Below, piece by piece: positions 1-6,376 of a DNA stretch of 10,399 nucleotides. The DNA is taken from positions 1 to 10,399 of the forward strand of contig CABUMZ010000067.1 in assembly GCA_902492825.1 (NCBI GenBank). Direction: 5' to 3'. Each line of letters starts with the position of its first letter. Position 1 is the stretch's first letter. A program made the translations under genes and the position numbers. A model generated the notes under the pieces. That model saw nothing but the letters and a program-made list of their open reading frames with translations, made no database searches and was not told where the DNA came from. This stretch comes from an uncultured Collinsella sp. (lineage in GTDB: Bacteria > Actinomycetota > Coriobacteriia > Coriobacteriales > Coriobacteriaceae).

Positions 1-827
1 TGCTCGAGACGGTGCGTGCCGGCAGCTTTACGCGTGCTGCAGAGCGCCTGAGCTATTCGCAGTCGGGCGTGAGCCGCATGGTGGGCGACCTTGAGGCAGA
101 CTGGGGTTTTAAGGTGCTCGACCGCAGTCGCGAGGGCGTGGCTCTTTCTGCCGATGGGCGGCAGGTCATGCCGGCTGTCGAAGCGCTCTGTGAGGAATTC
201 ACTCGCTTGCAGCGACGGGTGGATGAGATGCGCGGGCTCATGCGCGGCAAGATCTGCATCGGTACGTTTTCGAGTGTGGCGACCCACGTGCTGCCGCCGG
301 TGATTGCGCGCTTTCGCGCCGATCACCCGGACGTCGATTACGAGTTGCTGATGGGCGATTACTCAGAGATTGAACAATGGGTGGCAGAGGGCCGCTGCGA
401 TCTGGGCTTTATCCCGCGTGAACCCCGAGAAAACGGCATGGCATCGCGGTCTTTGGTGCGCGACGAGTTGATGGCGGTAGTGCCGGCGGACTCTTTGCTT
501 GCCACGGCGGAGGTCGTTTCTCTTGCCGATTTAGCCAACGAGCAGTTTATTCTGCTAGAACGAGGCACCGATGATGAGATTACGCCGCTGTTTCGCCGCG
601 CGGGCCCGGCGGTGCGCTCTAAGCTGTCGACCTGGGATGACTATGCGATTATGGCCATGGTCGAGGACGGCCTGGGCGTGAGCATTCTTCCCGCGCTCAT
701 CTTGCGCCGCTGCCAGTTCGATGTTGCCGTGCGCCCACTCGAGGGGCATCCCCATCGGCAGATCAACGCCATATATCGAACGGCCGATGTTTCGCTTGCT
801 GCCGCCCGTTTCCTCGAATACCTCTAA
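1..827 (+). CDS. LysR-type transcriptional regulator, 5' end cut by the window
   Basis: This is a LysR-family DNA-binding regulator without its first residues. The reading frame is open from base 3 and already lies inside the winged helix-turn-helix: LETVRAGSFTRAAERLSYSQ is the usual 'F..v...gSft.AAe.L..sQs.vS' pattern. About ten N-terminal residues should lie upstream, so the GTG at 12 is not the true start. The recognition helix region (SQSGVSRMVGDLE) is followed by the linker helix and then by a periplasmic-binding-protein-like effector domain from roughly visible residue 80 to the end. That domain includes the usual 'G.G(V/I)..LP' segment (DGLGVSILPAL). The TAA stop is at 825-827. No convincing terminator follows it. 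The aminotransferase gene starts 162 bases downstream on the same strand. A regulatory link is possible but not shown, and the ligand is unknown. Confidence 0.93.
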   Translation, partial: LETVRAGSFTRAAERLSYSQSGVSRMVGDLEADWGFKVLDRSREGVALSADGRQVMPAVEALCEEFTRLQRRVDEMRGLMRGKICIGTFSSVATHVLPPVIARFRADHPDVDYELLMGDYSEIEQWVAEGRCDLGFIPREPRENGMASRSLVRDELMAVVPADSLLATAEVVSLADLANEQFILLERGTDDEITPLFRRAGPAVRSKLSTWDDYAIMAMVEDGLGVSILPALILRRCQFDVAVRPLEGHPHRQINAIYRTADVSLAAARFLEYL

Positions 828-886
828 ACGCGTGCGTGTCATTGTCCGCTTTGGGCAAATCTCAGAGTCCGGCGCATTTTCTTATG

Positions 887-970
887 AAATTGAACTTCCC
901 GATAATGCGCCGCGCTATACTGCTTGCTAAATTGAACCTTGGTTCAATTCGTGTTCTATAAATTGAACTT
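887..970 (+). promoter_or_regulatory. Phased AAATTGAAC repeat array with palindrome (candidate operator)
   Basis: Three direct copies of AAATTGAAC begin at 887, 929 and 960. Their spacings of 42 and 31 bases are close to four and three DNA turns, so all would face the same side of the helix. The middle copy is also the left arm of a perfect inverted repeat: AATTGAACC at 930-938, TT, then GGTTCAATT at 941-949. The array ends 19 bases before the GTG of the HTH-aminotransferase gene. That gene's Cro/C1-type domain is the obvious candidate to bind here and control its own synthesis. The repeats are seen directly; the binding protein is inferred. Confidence 0.7.
933..962 (+). promoter_or_regulatory. 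Candidate sigma-70-type promoter for the HTH-aminotransferase gene
   Basis: TTGAAC (933-938) and TATAAA (957-962) are separated by 18 bases and fit a vegetative promoter. Initiation would be near 969, giving a leader of about 20 bases before the GTG at 990. The -35 hexamer is itself part of an AAATTGAAC repeat, and the third repeat overlaps the -10 and start region, so a bound protein would be expected to block it. An alternative is TTGAAC at 890-895 with TATACT at 916-921, whose 20-base spacer is less favourable. Confidence 0.5.
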
Positions 971-989
971 TGCCAGCAAGGAGGTTCCT

Positions 990-2510
990 GTGGCCCAAGA
1001 GACGTTTTGCGATCGCCTGCGACAGACTATGTCCAATCGCGACGTTCGCCAATCGGACGTAATCCGCGCATCGGAGATGCTCGGCAAAAAACTCGGCAAG
1101 AGTCAGATGAGCCAATATGTGAGCGGCAAGACGATTCCGCGGCGCGATGTGGCTGAGCTGCTCGCCCGTATTTTGGAGGTCGATGTTACCTGGCTGCTCG
1201 CCGGCGACGCCGATCAAGGCGAGGCATCATCACCCCGCAACGATTCCAAGCCCGAACCCCATCCCTCAGCTCAAATTGCAAGGAGCACCACCATGCGTAC
1301 TTTTTCTAAATCCACCAAACTCGACAACGTCCTGTATGACGTGCGCGGTCCCGTCGTCGACGAGGCCGCCCGTATGGAGGACGAGGGCGAGCGCATCCTC
1401 AAGCTCAATATCGGCAACCCGGCGCCCTTCGGTTTCCGCACACCCGATGAGGTCATCAAGGACATGCGCCAGCAGCTGCCCGACTGCGAAGGCTATTCCA
1501 ACTCGCGTGGCCTGTTCTCCGCGCGCAAGGCGATCATGCAGTATTCGCAGATCAAGGGCCTGCCCAATGTTCAGATGGAGCATATCTACACGGGCAACGG
1601 CGTGTCCGAGCTCATTCAGCTTTCGATGAACGCGCTGCTCGACAATGGCGACGAGATTCTGATCCCCAGCCCCGACTATCCGCTCTGGACGGCGTGCGCA
1701 ACCCTTGCCGGCGGTCATCCCGTACATTATCTGTGTGATGAGCAGGCGGATTGGTATCCCGACTTGGAGGATATGGAGTCCAAGATTACGAGTGCGACCA
1801 AAGCCCTCGTCATCATCAACCCCAACAACCCCACGGGTTCTGTCTATCCGCGCGAGGTGCTCGAGGGCATCGTCGAGATTGCGCGCAGGCATCAGCTGAT
1901 GATCTTTGCCGATGAGATCTACGACCGCCTGTGCATGGACGGCTACGAGCACGTCTCGATTGCCTCGCTCGCCCCCGACCTGCCCTGCGTTACCTTTAGC
2001 GGTCTGTCCAAGTCTCACATGATTGCGGGCTATCGTATTGGCTGGATGGTGCTTTCGGGCAACCAGCGCTGCATGAGCGACTTCATCATGGGCGTCAACA
2101 TGCTCTCGAACATGCGCCTGTGCTCCAACGTGCCGGCTCAGTCGATCGTTCAGACGGCACTCGGTGGTCATCAGTCCGTTAACGACTACATCCGTCCCGG
2201 CGGCCGTGTCTACGAGCAGCGCAACTTTGTGTATGAGGCGCTCAACAAGATTGACGGCATCTCGGTGGTTAAGCCGCGTGCGGCGTTCTACATCTTCCCC
2301 AAGATGGATGTGAAGAAGTTCAACATCACCGATGACGAGCAGTTCGCCCTTGACCTGCTGCACGAGAAGAAGATCCTGATCACGCGCGGCGGCGGCTTCA
2401 ACTGGGCTGAGCCCGACCACTTCCGCATCGTGTACCTGCCGCGCATGGAAGTACTCAAAGAGTCCCTTGAAGACCTCGCCGACTTCTTTGACCATTACCG
2501 TCAATCATAA
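990..2510 (+). CDS. alaA: Cro/C1-type HTH domain fused to AlaA-like PLP aminotransferase
   Basis: This 506-residue protein has two parts. Residues about 6-70 resemble a Cro/C1 (XRE) helix-turn-helix (KSQMSQYVSGKTIPRRDVAE), and about 71-101 form a polar, Pro/Ser-rich linker. Residues 102-506 are a complete fold-type I aminotransferase closely resembling Escherichia coli AlaA (glutamate-pyruvate transaminase, which makes alanine) in length (405 residues) and sequence (LNIGNPAPFGF, SELI, DYPLWTA). The expected PLP residues are present: NPTG at 280-283, D308, Y311, the Schiff-base lysine K341 in SGLSKSH, and R479 for the substrate carboxylate. The GTG at 990 is preferred because AAGGAGG lies at 978-984, five bases upstream; the in-frame ATG at 939 lies in the operator and lacks such a site. 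The HTH is not the GntR type found in MocR regulators. The aminotransferase assignment is firm; the DNA-binding role is inferred. Confidence 0.9.
   Translation: MAQETFCDRLRQTMSNRDVRQSDVIRASEMLGKKLGKSQMSQYVSGKTIPRRDVAELLARILEVDVTWLLAGDADQGEASSPRNDSKPEPHPSAQIARSTTMRTFSKSTKLDNVLYDVRGPVVDEAARMEDEGERILKLNIGNPAPFGFRTPDEVIKDMRQQLPDCEGYSNSRGLFSARKAIMQYSQIKGLPNVQMEHIYTGNGVSELIQLSMNALLDNGDEILIPSPDYPLWTACATLAGGHPVHYLCDEQADWYPDLEDMESKITSATKALVIINPNNPTGSVYPREVLEGIVEIARRHQLMIFADEIYDRLCMDGYEHVSIASLAPDLPCVTFSGLSKSHMIAGYRIGWMVLSGNQRCMSDFIMGVNMLSNMRLCSNVPAQSIVQTALGGHQSVNDYIRPGGRVYEQRNFVYEALNKIDGISVVKPRAAFYIFPKMDVKKFNITDDEQFALDLLHEKKILITRGGGFNWAEPDHFRIVYLPRMEVLKESLEDLADFFDHYRQS
1280..1295 (+). promoter_or_regulatory. 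Internal ribosome binding site and in-frame ATG at the domain junction
   Basis: AAGGAG at 1280-1285 sits seven bases before an ATG at 1293, in the same frame as the long gene. Translation from this ATG would give MRTFSKSTKLDNVLYDVRGP..., which begins where stand-alone AlaA proteins begin and is 405 residues long. The site is as good as the annotated starts of neighbouring genes. It may produce a second, HTH-free aminotransferase, or it may be a relic of two formerly separate genes. Confidence 0.6.
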
Positions 2511-2533
2511 CGACAGAGATAGTCTGTCATTTA

Positions 2534-2574
2534 ACGGGCGGCCCGTAACAGATTCGGGTCGCCCGTTTTCTGTT
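2534..2574 (+). terminator. Intrinsic terminator after the HTH-aminotransferase gene
   Basis: A 12-bp stem pairs 2534-2545 (ACGGGCGGCCCG) with 2555-2566 (CGGGTCGCCCGT), with a single G-U pair and a 9-base loop. A T-rich tract follows (TTTTCTGTT). It lies 23 bases after the TAA at 2508-2510. A smaller hairpin (GACAGA 2512-2517 with TCTGTC 2523-2528) comes just before it. Confidence 0.9.
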
Positions 2575-2639
2575 AAAGCTCGCGTTGTCGGCGTCTCGAT
2601 CGTTTGGGCGAGTGGGAATCGCGTGTGAACGGAAAACTA

Positions 2640-2676
2640 TATTCCAAAATGGAATACAGTGTGCTTCAACTGGAAT
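2640..2676. promoter_or_regulatory. Candidate LysR-type operator upstream of the PTS cluster
   Basis: A perfect inverted repeat has TATTCCA at 2640-2646, AAA as centre, and TGGAATA at 2650-2656. A related partial copy (TTCAACTGGAAT, 2665-2676) places its TGGAAT exactly 21 bases, two helical turns, after the first. Relative to the predicted start near 2712 these sites lie at about -64 and -42. That is the usual layout of the recognition and activation sites of LysR-type activators. The regulator encoded at 7943-8866 is the likely binder. The repeats are seen; the function is inferred. Confidence 0.6.
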
Positions 2677-2705
2677 TGATGTCCGTGTGTCCGCTTTTTT
2701 AGAAT
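2676..2705 (+). promoter_or_regulatory. Candidate promoter of the amidohydrolase-PTS cluster
   Basis: TTGATG (2676-2681) and TAGAAT (2700-2705) are separated by 18 bases, with a T-run just before the -10. Initiation would be near 2712, about 26 bases before the ATG at 2738. The poor -35 match fits a promoter that needs an activator bound immediately upstream. Confidence 0.5.
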
Positions 2706-2737
2706 GTTCTCGACAAGATGAAAGGCGGTCCCCACCA

Positions 2738-3772
2738 ATGATTATCGATGCAAATTCCTACTGGTTTGACGAGCGCATCTTCCATGACGAGACACTCTGT
2801 GAACAGTTTTTGGCCGAGGTGCCCCGCGCTTACGACACCGAGGGCTACCTGACCGTAAGCCCCACGGGCAAGCGACAGATTGTGATCGAAAAGCCCGCTG
2901 GCTTCCCAGGCCTCAACTATATCGAGGGAGACTACACCCTTGAGAAGCGTCTGGCAGACATGGACGAGGCGGGGGTCGATAAAGCGATTCTCAAACTCCC
3001 CGGCTGCCATGAGTGGATGTCACTCGAGATGTGCCGGCGCTTCAACGACGGTATGGCCGCTGACGCAAAAGCGTCGAACGGTCGCTTGATACCGCTTGTC
3101 GCCGTGCCTCCCTTTGGCACCGAGGCGAACCTCGAGGAGCTCGATCGCAGGCTCGACGATGGTTTTGCGGGTGTGCAGCTCTGTGCTCACTACGGCAAGC
3201 GCTATCTCGACGACCAGGTCTTCTCGAGCTTTTTCGAGCACCTGAACGAACGCCATGTCACCGTTTACGTGCACCATGTTCCCGTGCCGGTCGAGAACGA
3301 ATCGCTTCTCGCGTACGACAACCTTCGCCGCTCTTATGGCCGCTGCGTCGACCAAACTACGGCGATCGGCCGAGAGATCTTTGGCGATTTCTTTGAGCGC
3401 TACCCCAATATCAAGATGGTCCACTCCATGCTCGGCGGCGCATACTTTGCGTTCAAGGAGATGCTGCTGCCTCATGGTCCCAAGCGCCCTGATGCTTCTG
3501 GCCGTTTTCAGGTCGATACCGAGACCGTTTCCAGGCGCCTCGAGAACAACATCTATTTCGACATGTCCCATGCTCAGCCTTGGGGCAAGATACTCCTTAC
3601 CTGCGCGGTTGACGTGCTGGGTGCAGACCATATTGTTTTTGGCACGAGCTATCCCGTTAAACGCGAGTGGCTCACCGAGGGTGTCGCCTGCGTTCGCGCT
3701 GCAAATCTGAGCGATACAGACAGCGACCTTGTGCTTGGCGGTACGGCGCAGCAACTGTACGGTGTCGAGTGA
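2738..3772 (+). CDS. Amidohydrolase_2 family protein with atypical metal-site residues
   Basis: This 344-residue protein resembles the amidohydrolase_2 / ACMSD-like TIM-barrel family, whose members are metal-dependent hydrolases and decarboxylases. Family landmarks are the N-terminal strand (MIIDANSYW), a central VYVHHVP (H179, H180), MVHSMLGG (H229) and the late VFGTSYP segment. The usual HxH of strand 1 reads N6-S-Y8, however, and the usual 'G(S/T)DYP' aspartate is S304, so three canonical metal-site residues seem missing. It may use an unusual site or be catalytically inactive. The ATG at 2738 is chosen because AAAGGCGGT (2721-2729) lies just upstream and the family motif starts at residue 2; longer in-frame starts would lie upstream of the promoter. 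It is the first gene of the cluster, and its TGA is 26 bases before the next ATG. The substrate is unknown. Confidence 0.85.
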   Translation: MIIDANSYWFDERIFHDETLCEQFLAEVPRAYDTEGYLTVSPTGKRQIVIEKPAGFPGLNYIEGDYTLEKRLADMDEAGVDKAILKLPGCHEWMSLEMCRRFNDGMAADAKASNGRLIPLVAVPPFGTEANLEELDRRLDDGFAGVQLCAHYGKRYLDDQVFSSFFEHLNERHVTVYVHHVPVPVENESLLAYDNLRRSYGRCVDQTTAIGREIFGDFFERYPNIKMVHSMLGGAYFAFKEMLLPHGPKRPDASGRFQVDTETVSRRLENNIYFDMSHAQPWGKILLTCAVDVLGADHIVFGTSYPVKREWLTEGVACVRAANLSDTDSDLVLGGTAQQLYGVE

Positions 3773-3798
3773 GCGGCAATCAGAGGGGAGTATCTGCC

Positions 3799-5046
3799 AT
3801 GGACGAAGGAGAGATGAGGGCTGGGGCCGCTCGTGTGGCCATCGATCTTGGGGACGTGTTGCCGTTCGACGGTTTCGACGAACTCCGTCATGAGGTCTTC
3901 GCCCGTGCCCTTATCATCGAGGGGACGGGGCGACGCGCCTGCGTCCTTTCGCTTGAGGTCACCTCGATCGCTCCGGCTCTACTCGCCGATCTGCGTGAGG
4001 TTGTTGAGGATGCCGCCAATTGCAGCGGTGCTTATTCTTGGGTGGTTCCTACCCACACGTTTTCCATGCCTCACGTCCGCACTCCCGGGCATCTTGTCGA
4101 CGATGCTGCCCGCAACCGCAACGAGCGCTATCGCGCAGCGCTCGTCGCTGCCGCCCGCACGGCTGTCGAGCGCGCTGTTGCGGGCATTCGCTCTGCCACG
4201 CTCGCCACTGTGGAGGGCGAATGCCCCGTGAACGTTAATCGCGACATTGAGACGCCTGCCGGCTGGTGGTTGGGCTCGAATCCCAGGGGGTTTGCCGACC
4301 ACACGATGCCCGTACTCGCCATAAGGGATGCCGGGGGCGAGTATGTTGCCGTGCTCGCGACGGCGGACGTTCAGTCCTCCGTGCTCGACGGGTCGCGCGA
4401 CTCCGAGGGGAGGCACATGGCGAGCGGAGACCTCTTTGGTTTTGCCGCCATGTCACTCGAGCGCGAGCTGGGCGGCGTTGCCCTGTTGCTGCCAGGCGCC
4501 GCGGGCGACCAAGGTCCGGCGGAGCGCGCCATGAACGTCATGTTCGATGCGGCCGGCGTTAAGCAGACGGTCGATGCCCATGAAGACGGATACCGCATGC
4601 TGCACCAGCAGGGGCAGGCCTTGGGCGATGCTTTGATCGAGGCCGCTCGCATGGCGCGTGAGGATGACGCCACCGGCATCGATGCCCGCACGGTCGACGT
4701 TTTTCTGCCCGCTCAGACACGCGCCGATTTTCACTCTTTGGCTCCGCACCGAACGTATGAATTTCATGCCGCTGGCGAGCAGCGCACGAGGGTCTATCTG
4801 CTCCGGCTGGGAAACGTCGAGCTTGTCGGCGTACAACCTGAGGTCTCGAGTGCATTCGGCGCCACTGTGCGCGCCGCTCGGTCCGGCTCTGTGTTCTTTG
4901 CCACGCTCGTCAACGGCGGACAGAAGTACCTACCGGCTCCCGACGCGTACGAAAAGATCACCTATGAGGCCATGAACTCCGGTTTTGCCGCCGGATCCCA
5001 TGAGCGCCTCGTCGAAATCATCATTGCCGCCTTGAATGCGGCGTGA
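3799..5046 (+). CDS. Ceramidase-family-like protein 1 (probable divergent member)
   Basis: This 415-residue protein has no signal peptide or membrane segment. Its layout matches the N-terminal catalytic domain of neutral/alkaline non-lysosomal ceramidases (PF04734-like): an opening AGAARVAIDLG, then PTHTF at 84-88, GAAGD at 233-237, PE348VSSAFG, and a late N372GGQKYLPAPDAYEKITYE. In that zinc amidase family the first segment is normally THTHSG and a further His follows. Here the second His of THTH is F88, and the later His position, judged by comparison with the next gene's NWAVHS, is Q192. The first His (H86), E348 and the Tyr-rich end remain. A non-standard or inactive metal site is therefore likely. 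The ATG at 3799 has AGAGGGGAG (3782-3790) eight bases upstream; an ATG at 3814 sits too close to its purines. The family call is by eye. Confidence 0.65.
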   Translation: MDEGEMRAGAARVAIDLGDVLPFDGFDELRHEVFARALIIEGTGRRACVLSLEVTSIAPALLADLREVVEDAANCSGAYSWVVPTHTFSMPHVRTPGHLVDDAARNRNERYRAALVAAARTAVERAVAGIRSATLATVEGECPVNVNRDIETPAGWWLGSNPRGFADHTMPVLAIRDAGGEYVAVLATADVQSSVLDGSRDSEGRHMASGDLFGFAAMSLERELGGVALLLPGAAGDQGPAERAMNVMFDAAGVKQTVDAHEDGYRMLHQQGQALGDALIEAARMAREDDATGIDARTVDVFLPAQTRADFHSLAPHRTYEFHAAGEQRTRVYLLRLGNVELVGVQPEVSSAFGATVRAARSGSVFFATLVNGGQKYLPAPDAYEKITYEAMNSGFAAGSHERLVEIIIAALNAA

Positions 5047-5064
5047 CACAGAAGGAGAACGTGC

Positions 5065-6183
5065 ATGAACATTGGACACGCGCGCCGCAAAATCACCCCA
5101 CAGGGCGACATCTACCTGATTGGCTACCGCAATCTTCCCAACCGTCTGGAGCCTGCGACAGGCGTCCATGACGACGTCTTCGCCAGCGCCATCCTCTTCC
5201 AGCAAGGCGAACGTGAGGTGTTTCTCTTTAATGCCGATGTCCTCGAGTTCGAGGAAAGCATGGCCGAGGAAGTCAAGACGATGCTCGCCGAGCGCTACGG
5301 AATCGACCGTGACTGCGTTCTGCTCTCCGCGACGCACGACCACACTTCGATCGTCGCCTACCATCGCAGCTGGTGGACGGGAAAATTCAACGAGGACTAC
5401 TATCGCTGGTTCCTCGATACCATCTGTCAATGCTTCGAAGAGTGCCGCGCCAACGCGCGACCTGCGACCTGCCGCATGGGCAAAAAAGTCATCACCGGTT
5501 TCTACGACAACCGCATCATCCCAGGTGAACTCGCCGACAATGAGGTCATTGTCGTATCGTTCTTCGATACCGAAGGCAAGCCATTTGCGGGCTTTGTGAA
5601 CTGGGCGGTGCATTCTGCCTGTGTCGGACCCGACTGCACGGAGCTCACGAGCGAACTCGCCGGTCTTACCGGCAAAAAGCTCGCTCAGAGTCTTGGTTAC
5701 TATCCGGCCATGGTCGTCGGTGCTGCTGGCGACTGTAGCGACCGCAATTTTCGCCAGGGACGCGGCATTCCCGAGGTTGAGCGTGTTTCGACCGGTCTTG
5801 CCGAGGCGATTTCCCAGATCAAGCTCGATCGCGAGGTCGTTCTTGACCGCATCGAGCCTCAGACGTTCTATCACACCGTTGCCCATGACGACTTTTCGCT
5901 CACGCTTAAGTGTGCCGTCATCAGTCTGGGCGGCCTGCATCTCTTTGTGTTCCCGAGTGAGCTTGGCAGCGACCTGGGCATTCGCATGAAGCGCGAATGC
6001 CCGGTCGAGGGAATAGTCTGCGGTTACACCAACGGCTATTTTGAGTATTTCCTTCCGGCGCGCGAGTACGGCCTCTCCTTTGAGACCGAGCGTACTCAGA
6101 TTCCCCAGGGTGAACCGGAACGTCTGTGTGACAAGTTCTGCCAGACGACGAGACTTCTCGGCGCAGCAGCTTCGCGTCTGTAG
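5065..6183 (+). CDS. Ceramidase-family-like hydrolase 2, metal ligands retained
   Basis: This 372-residue cytoplasmic protein is a distant paralogue of its upstream neighbour and a better match to the neutral/alkaline ceramidase catalytic domain. In order it shows an N-terminal RRKITPQGDIYLIGY, ATH91DH93TS (family THTHSG), NWAVH183S, GAAGD223, FPSE299LGSDLG and GYTNGYFEYFLPAREY at 320-335. These correspond to the His, His, Glu and Tyr zinc ligands of characterised ceramidases. It lacks the secretion signal and the C-terminal domain of those roughly 650-residue enzymes, so membrane ceramide is an unlikely substrate; an amide or ester bond in an imported small molecule is more plausible. AAGGAG (5052-5057) lies seven bases before the ATG, and the gap to the previous stop is 18 bases, indicating co-translation. 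Family membership is inferred from motifs; activity is unknown. Confidence 0.7.
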   Translation: MNIGHARRKITPQGDIYLIGYRNLPNRLEPATGVHDDVFASAILFQQGEREVFLFNADVLEFEESMAEEVKTMLAERYGIDRDCVLLSATHDHTSIVAYHRSWWTGKFNEDYYRWFLDTICQCFEECRANARPATCRMGKKVITGFYDNRIIPGELADNEVIVVSFFDTEGKPFAGFVNWAVHSACVGPDCTELTSELAGLTGKKLAQSLGYYPAMVVGAAGDCSDRNFRQGRGIPEVERVSTGLAEAISQIKLDREVVLDRIEPQTFYHTVAHDDFSLTLKCAVISLGGLHLFVFPSELGSDLGIRMKRECPVEGIVCGYTNGYFEYFLPAREYGLSFETERTQIPQGEPERLCDKFCQTTRLLGAAASRL

Positions 6184-6376
6184 GCCTGATTGCGTGGCAT
6201 GGGCCAATGAGGCTCGCTGCCATGTGATCGGCATCTTCCATCTTCTCTGCCGTTTCCCATCCCGGGCGTACGTGCGTCCGCGGATTTCAAAGGGGGAAGC
6301 GGGTTCCTTGCCCTCCCACGTCGACTACGGAGGCATGAAATCGATGCTATACCCCGCTCAGAAAAAGGAGAATTCC

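Noticed and set aside
828..886. A terminator after the first LysR gene.
   Set aside because: Only short, distant complementary stretches such as TGCG and CGCA before TTTT are present; no stable stem followed by a T-run was found.
887..970. A CRISPR-like or mobile-element repeat.
   Set aside because: The repeat unit is only nine bases, spacing is irregular, there are no cas or transposase genes, and its location fits an operator.
939..989. An ATG at 939 that would lengthen the HTH-aminotransferase by 17 residues.
   Set aside because: It lies inside the operator palindrome and promoter and has no ribosome site, whereas the GTG at 990 has AAGGAGG at five-base spacing.
1266..2504. A 412-codon open frame on the - strand covering the aminotransferase gene.
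   Set aside because: It is a shadow of GC-rich codon use. The + strand frame has clear family motifs and a ribosome site, while the antisense product has no recognisable domain.
2585..2737. A longer in-frame start for the amidohydrolase beginning at a TTG.
   Set aside because: The extension has no ribosome site, crosses the predicted operator and promoter, and precedes the family's normal N-terminal strand.
4930..6234. A 434-codon open frame on the - strand opposite the second ceramidase-like gene.
   Set aside because: It shows no family motifs and covers an operon gene with a good ribosome site and conserved residues on the + strand, so it is taken as a shadow.
6335..6376. An in-frame ATG at 6335 that would add 14 residues to the PTS permease.
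   Set aside because: The purines GGAGG sit only one or two bases before it, too close, and the EIIB domain begins properly at 6377.
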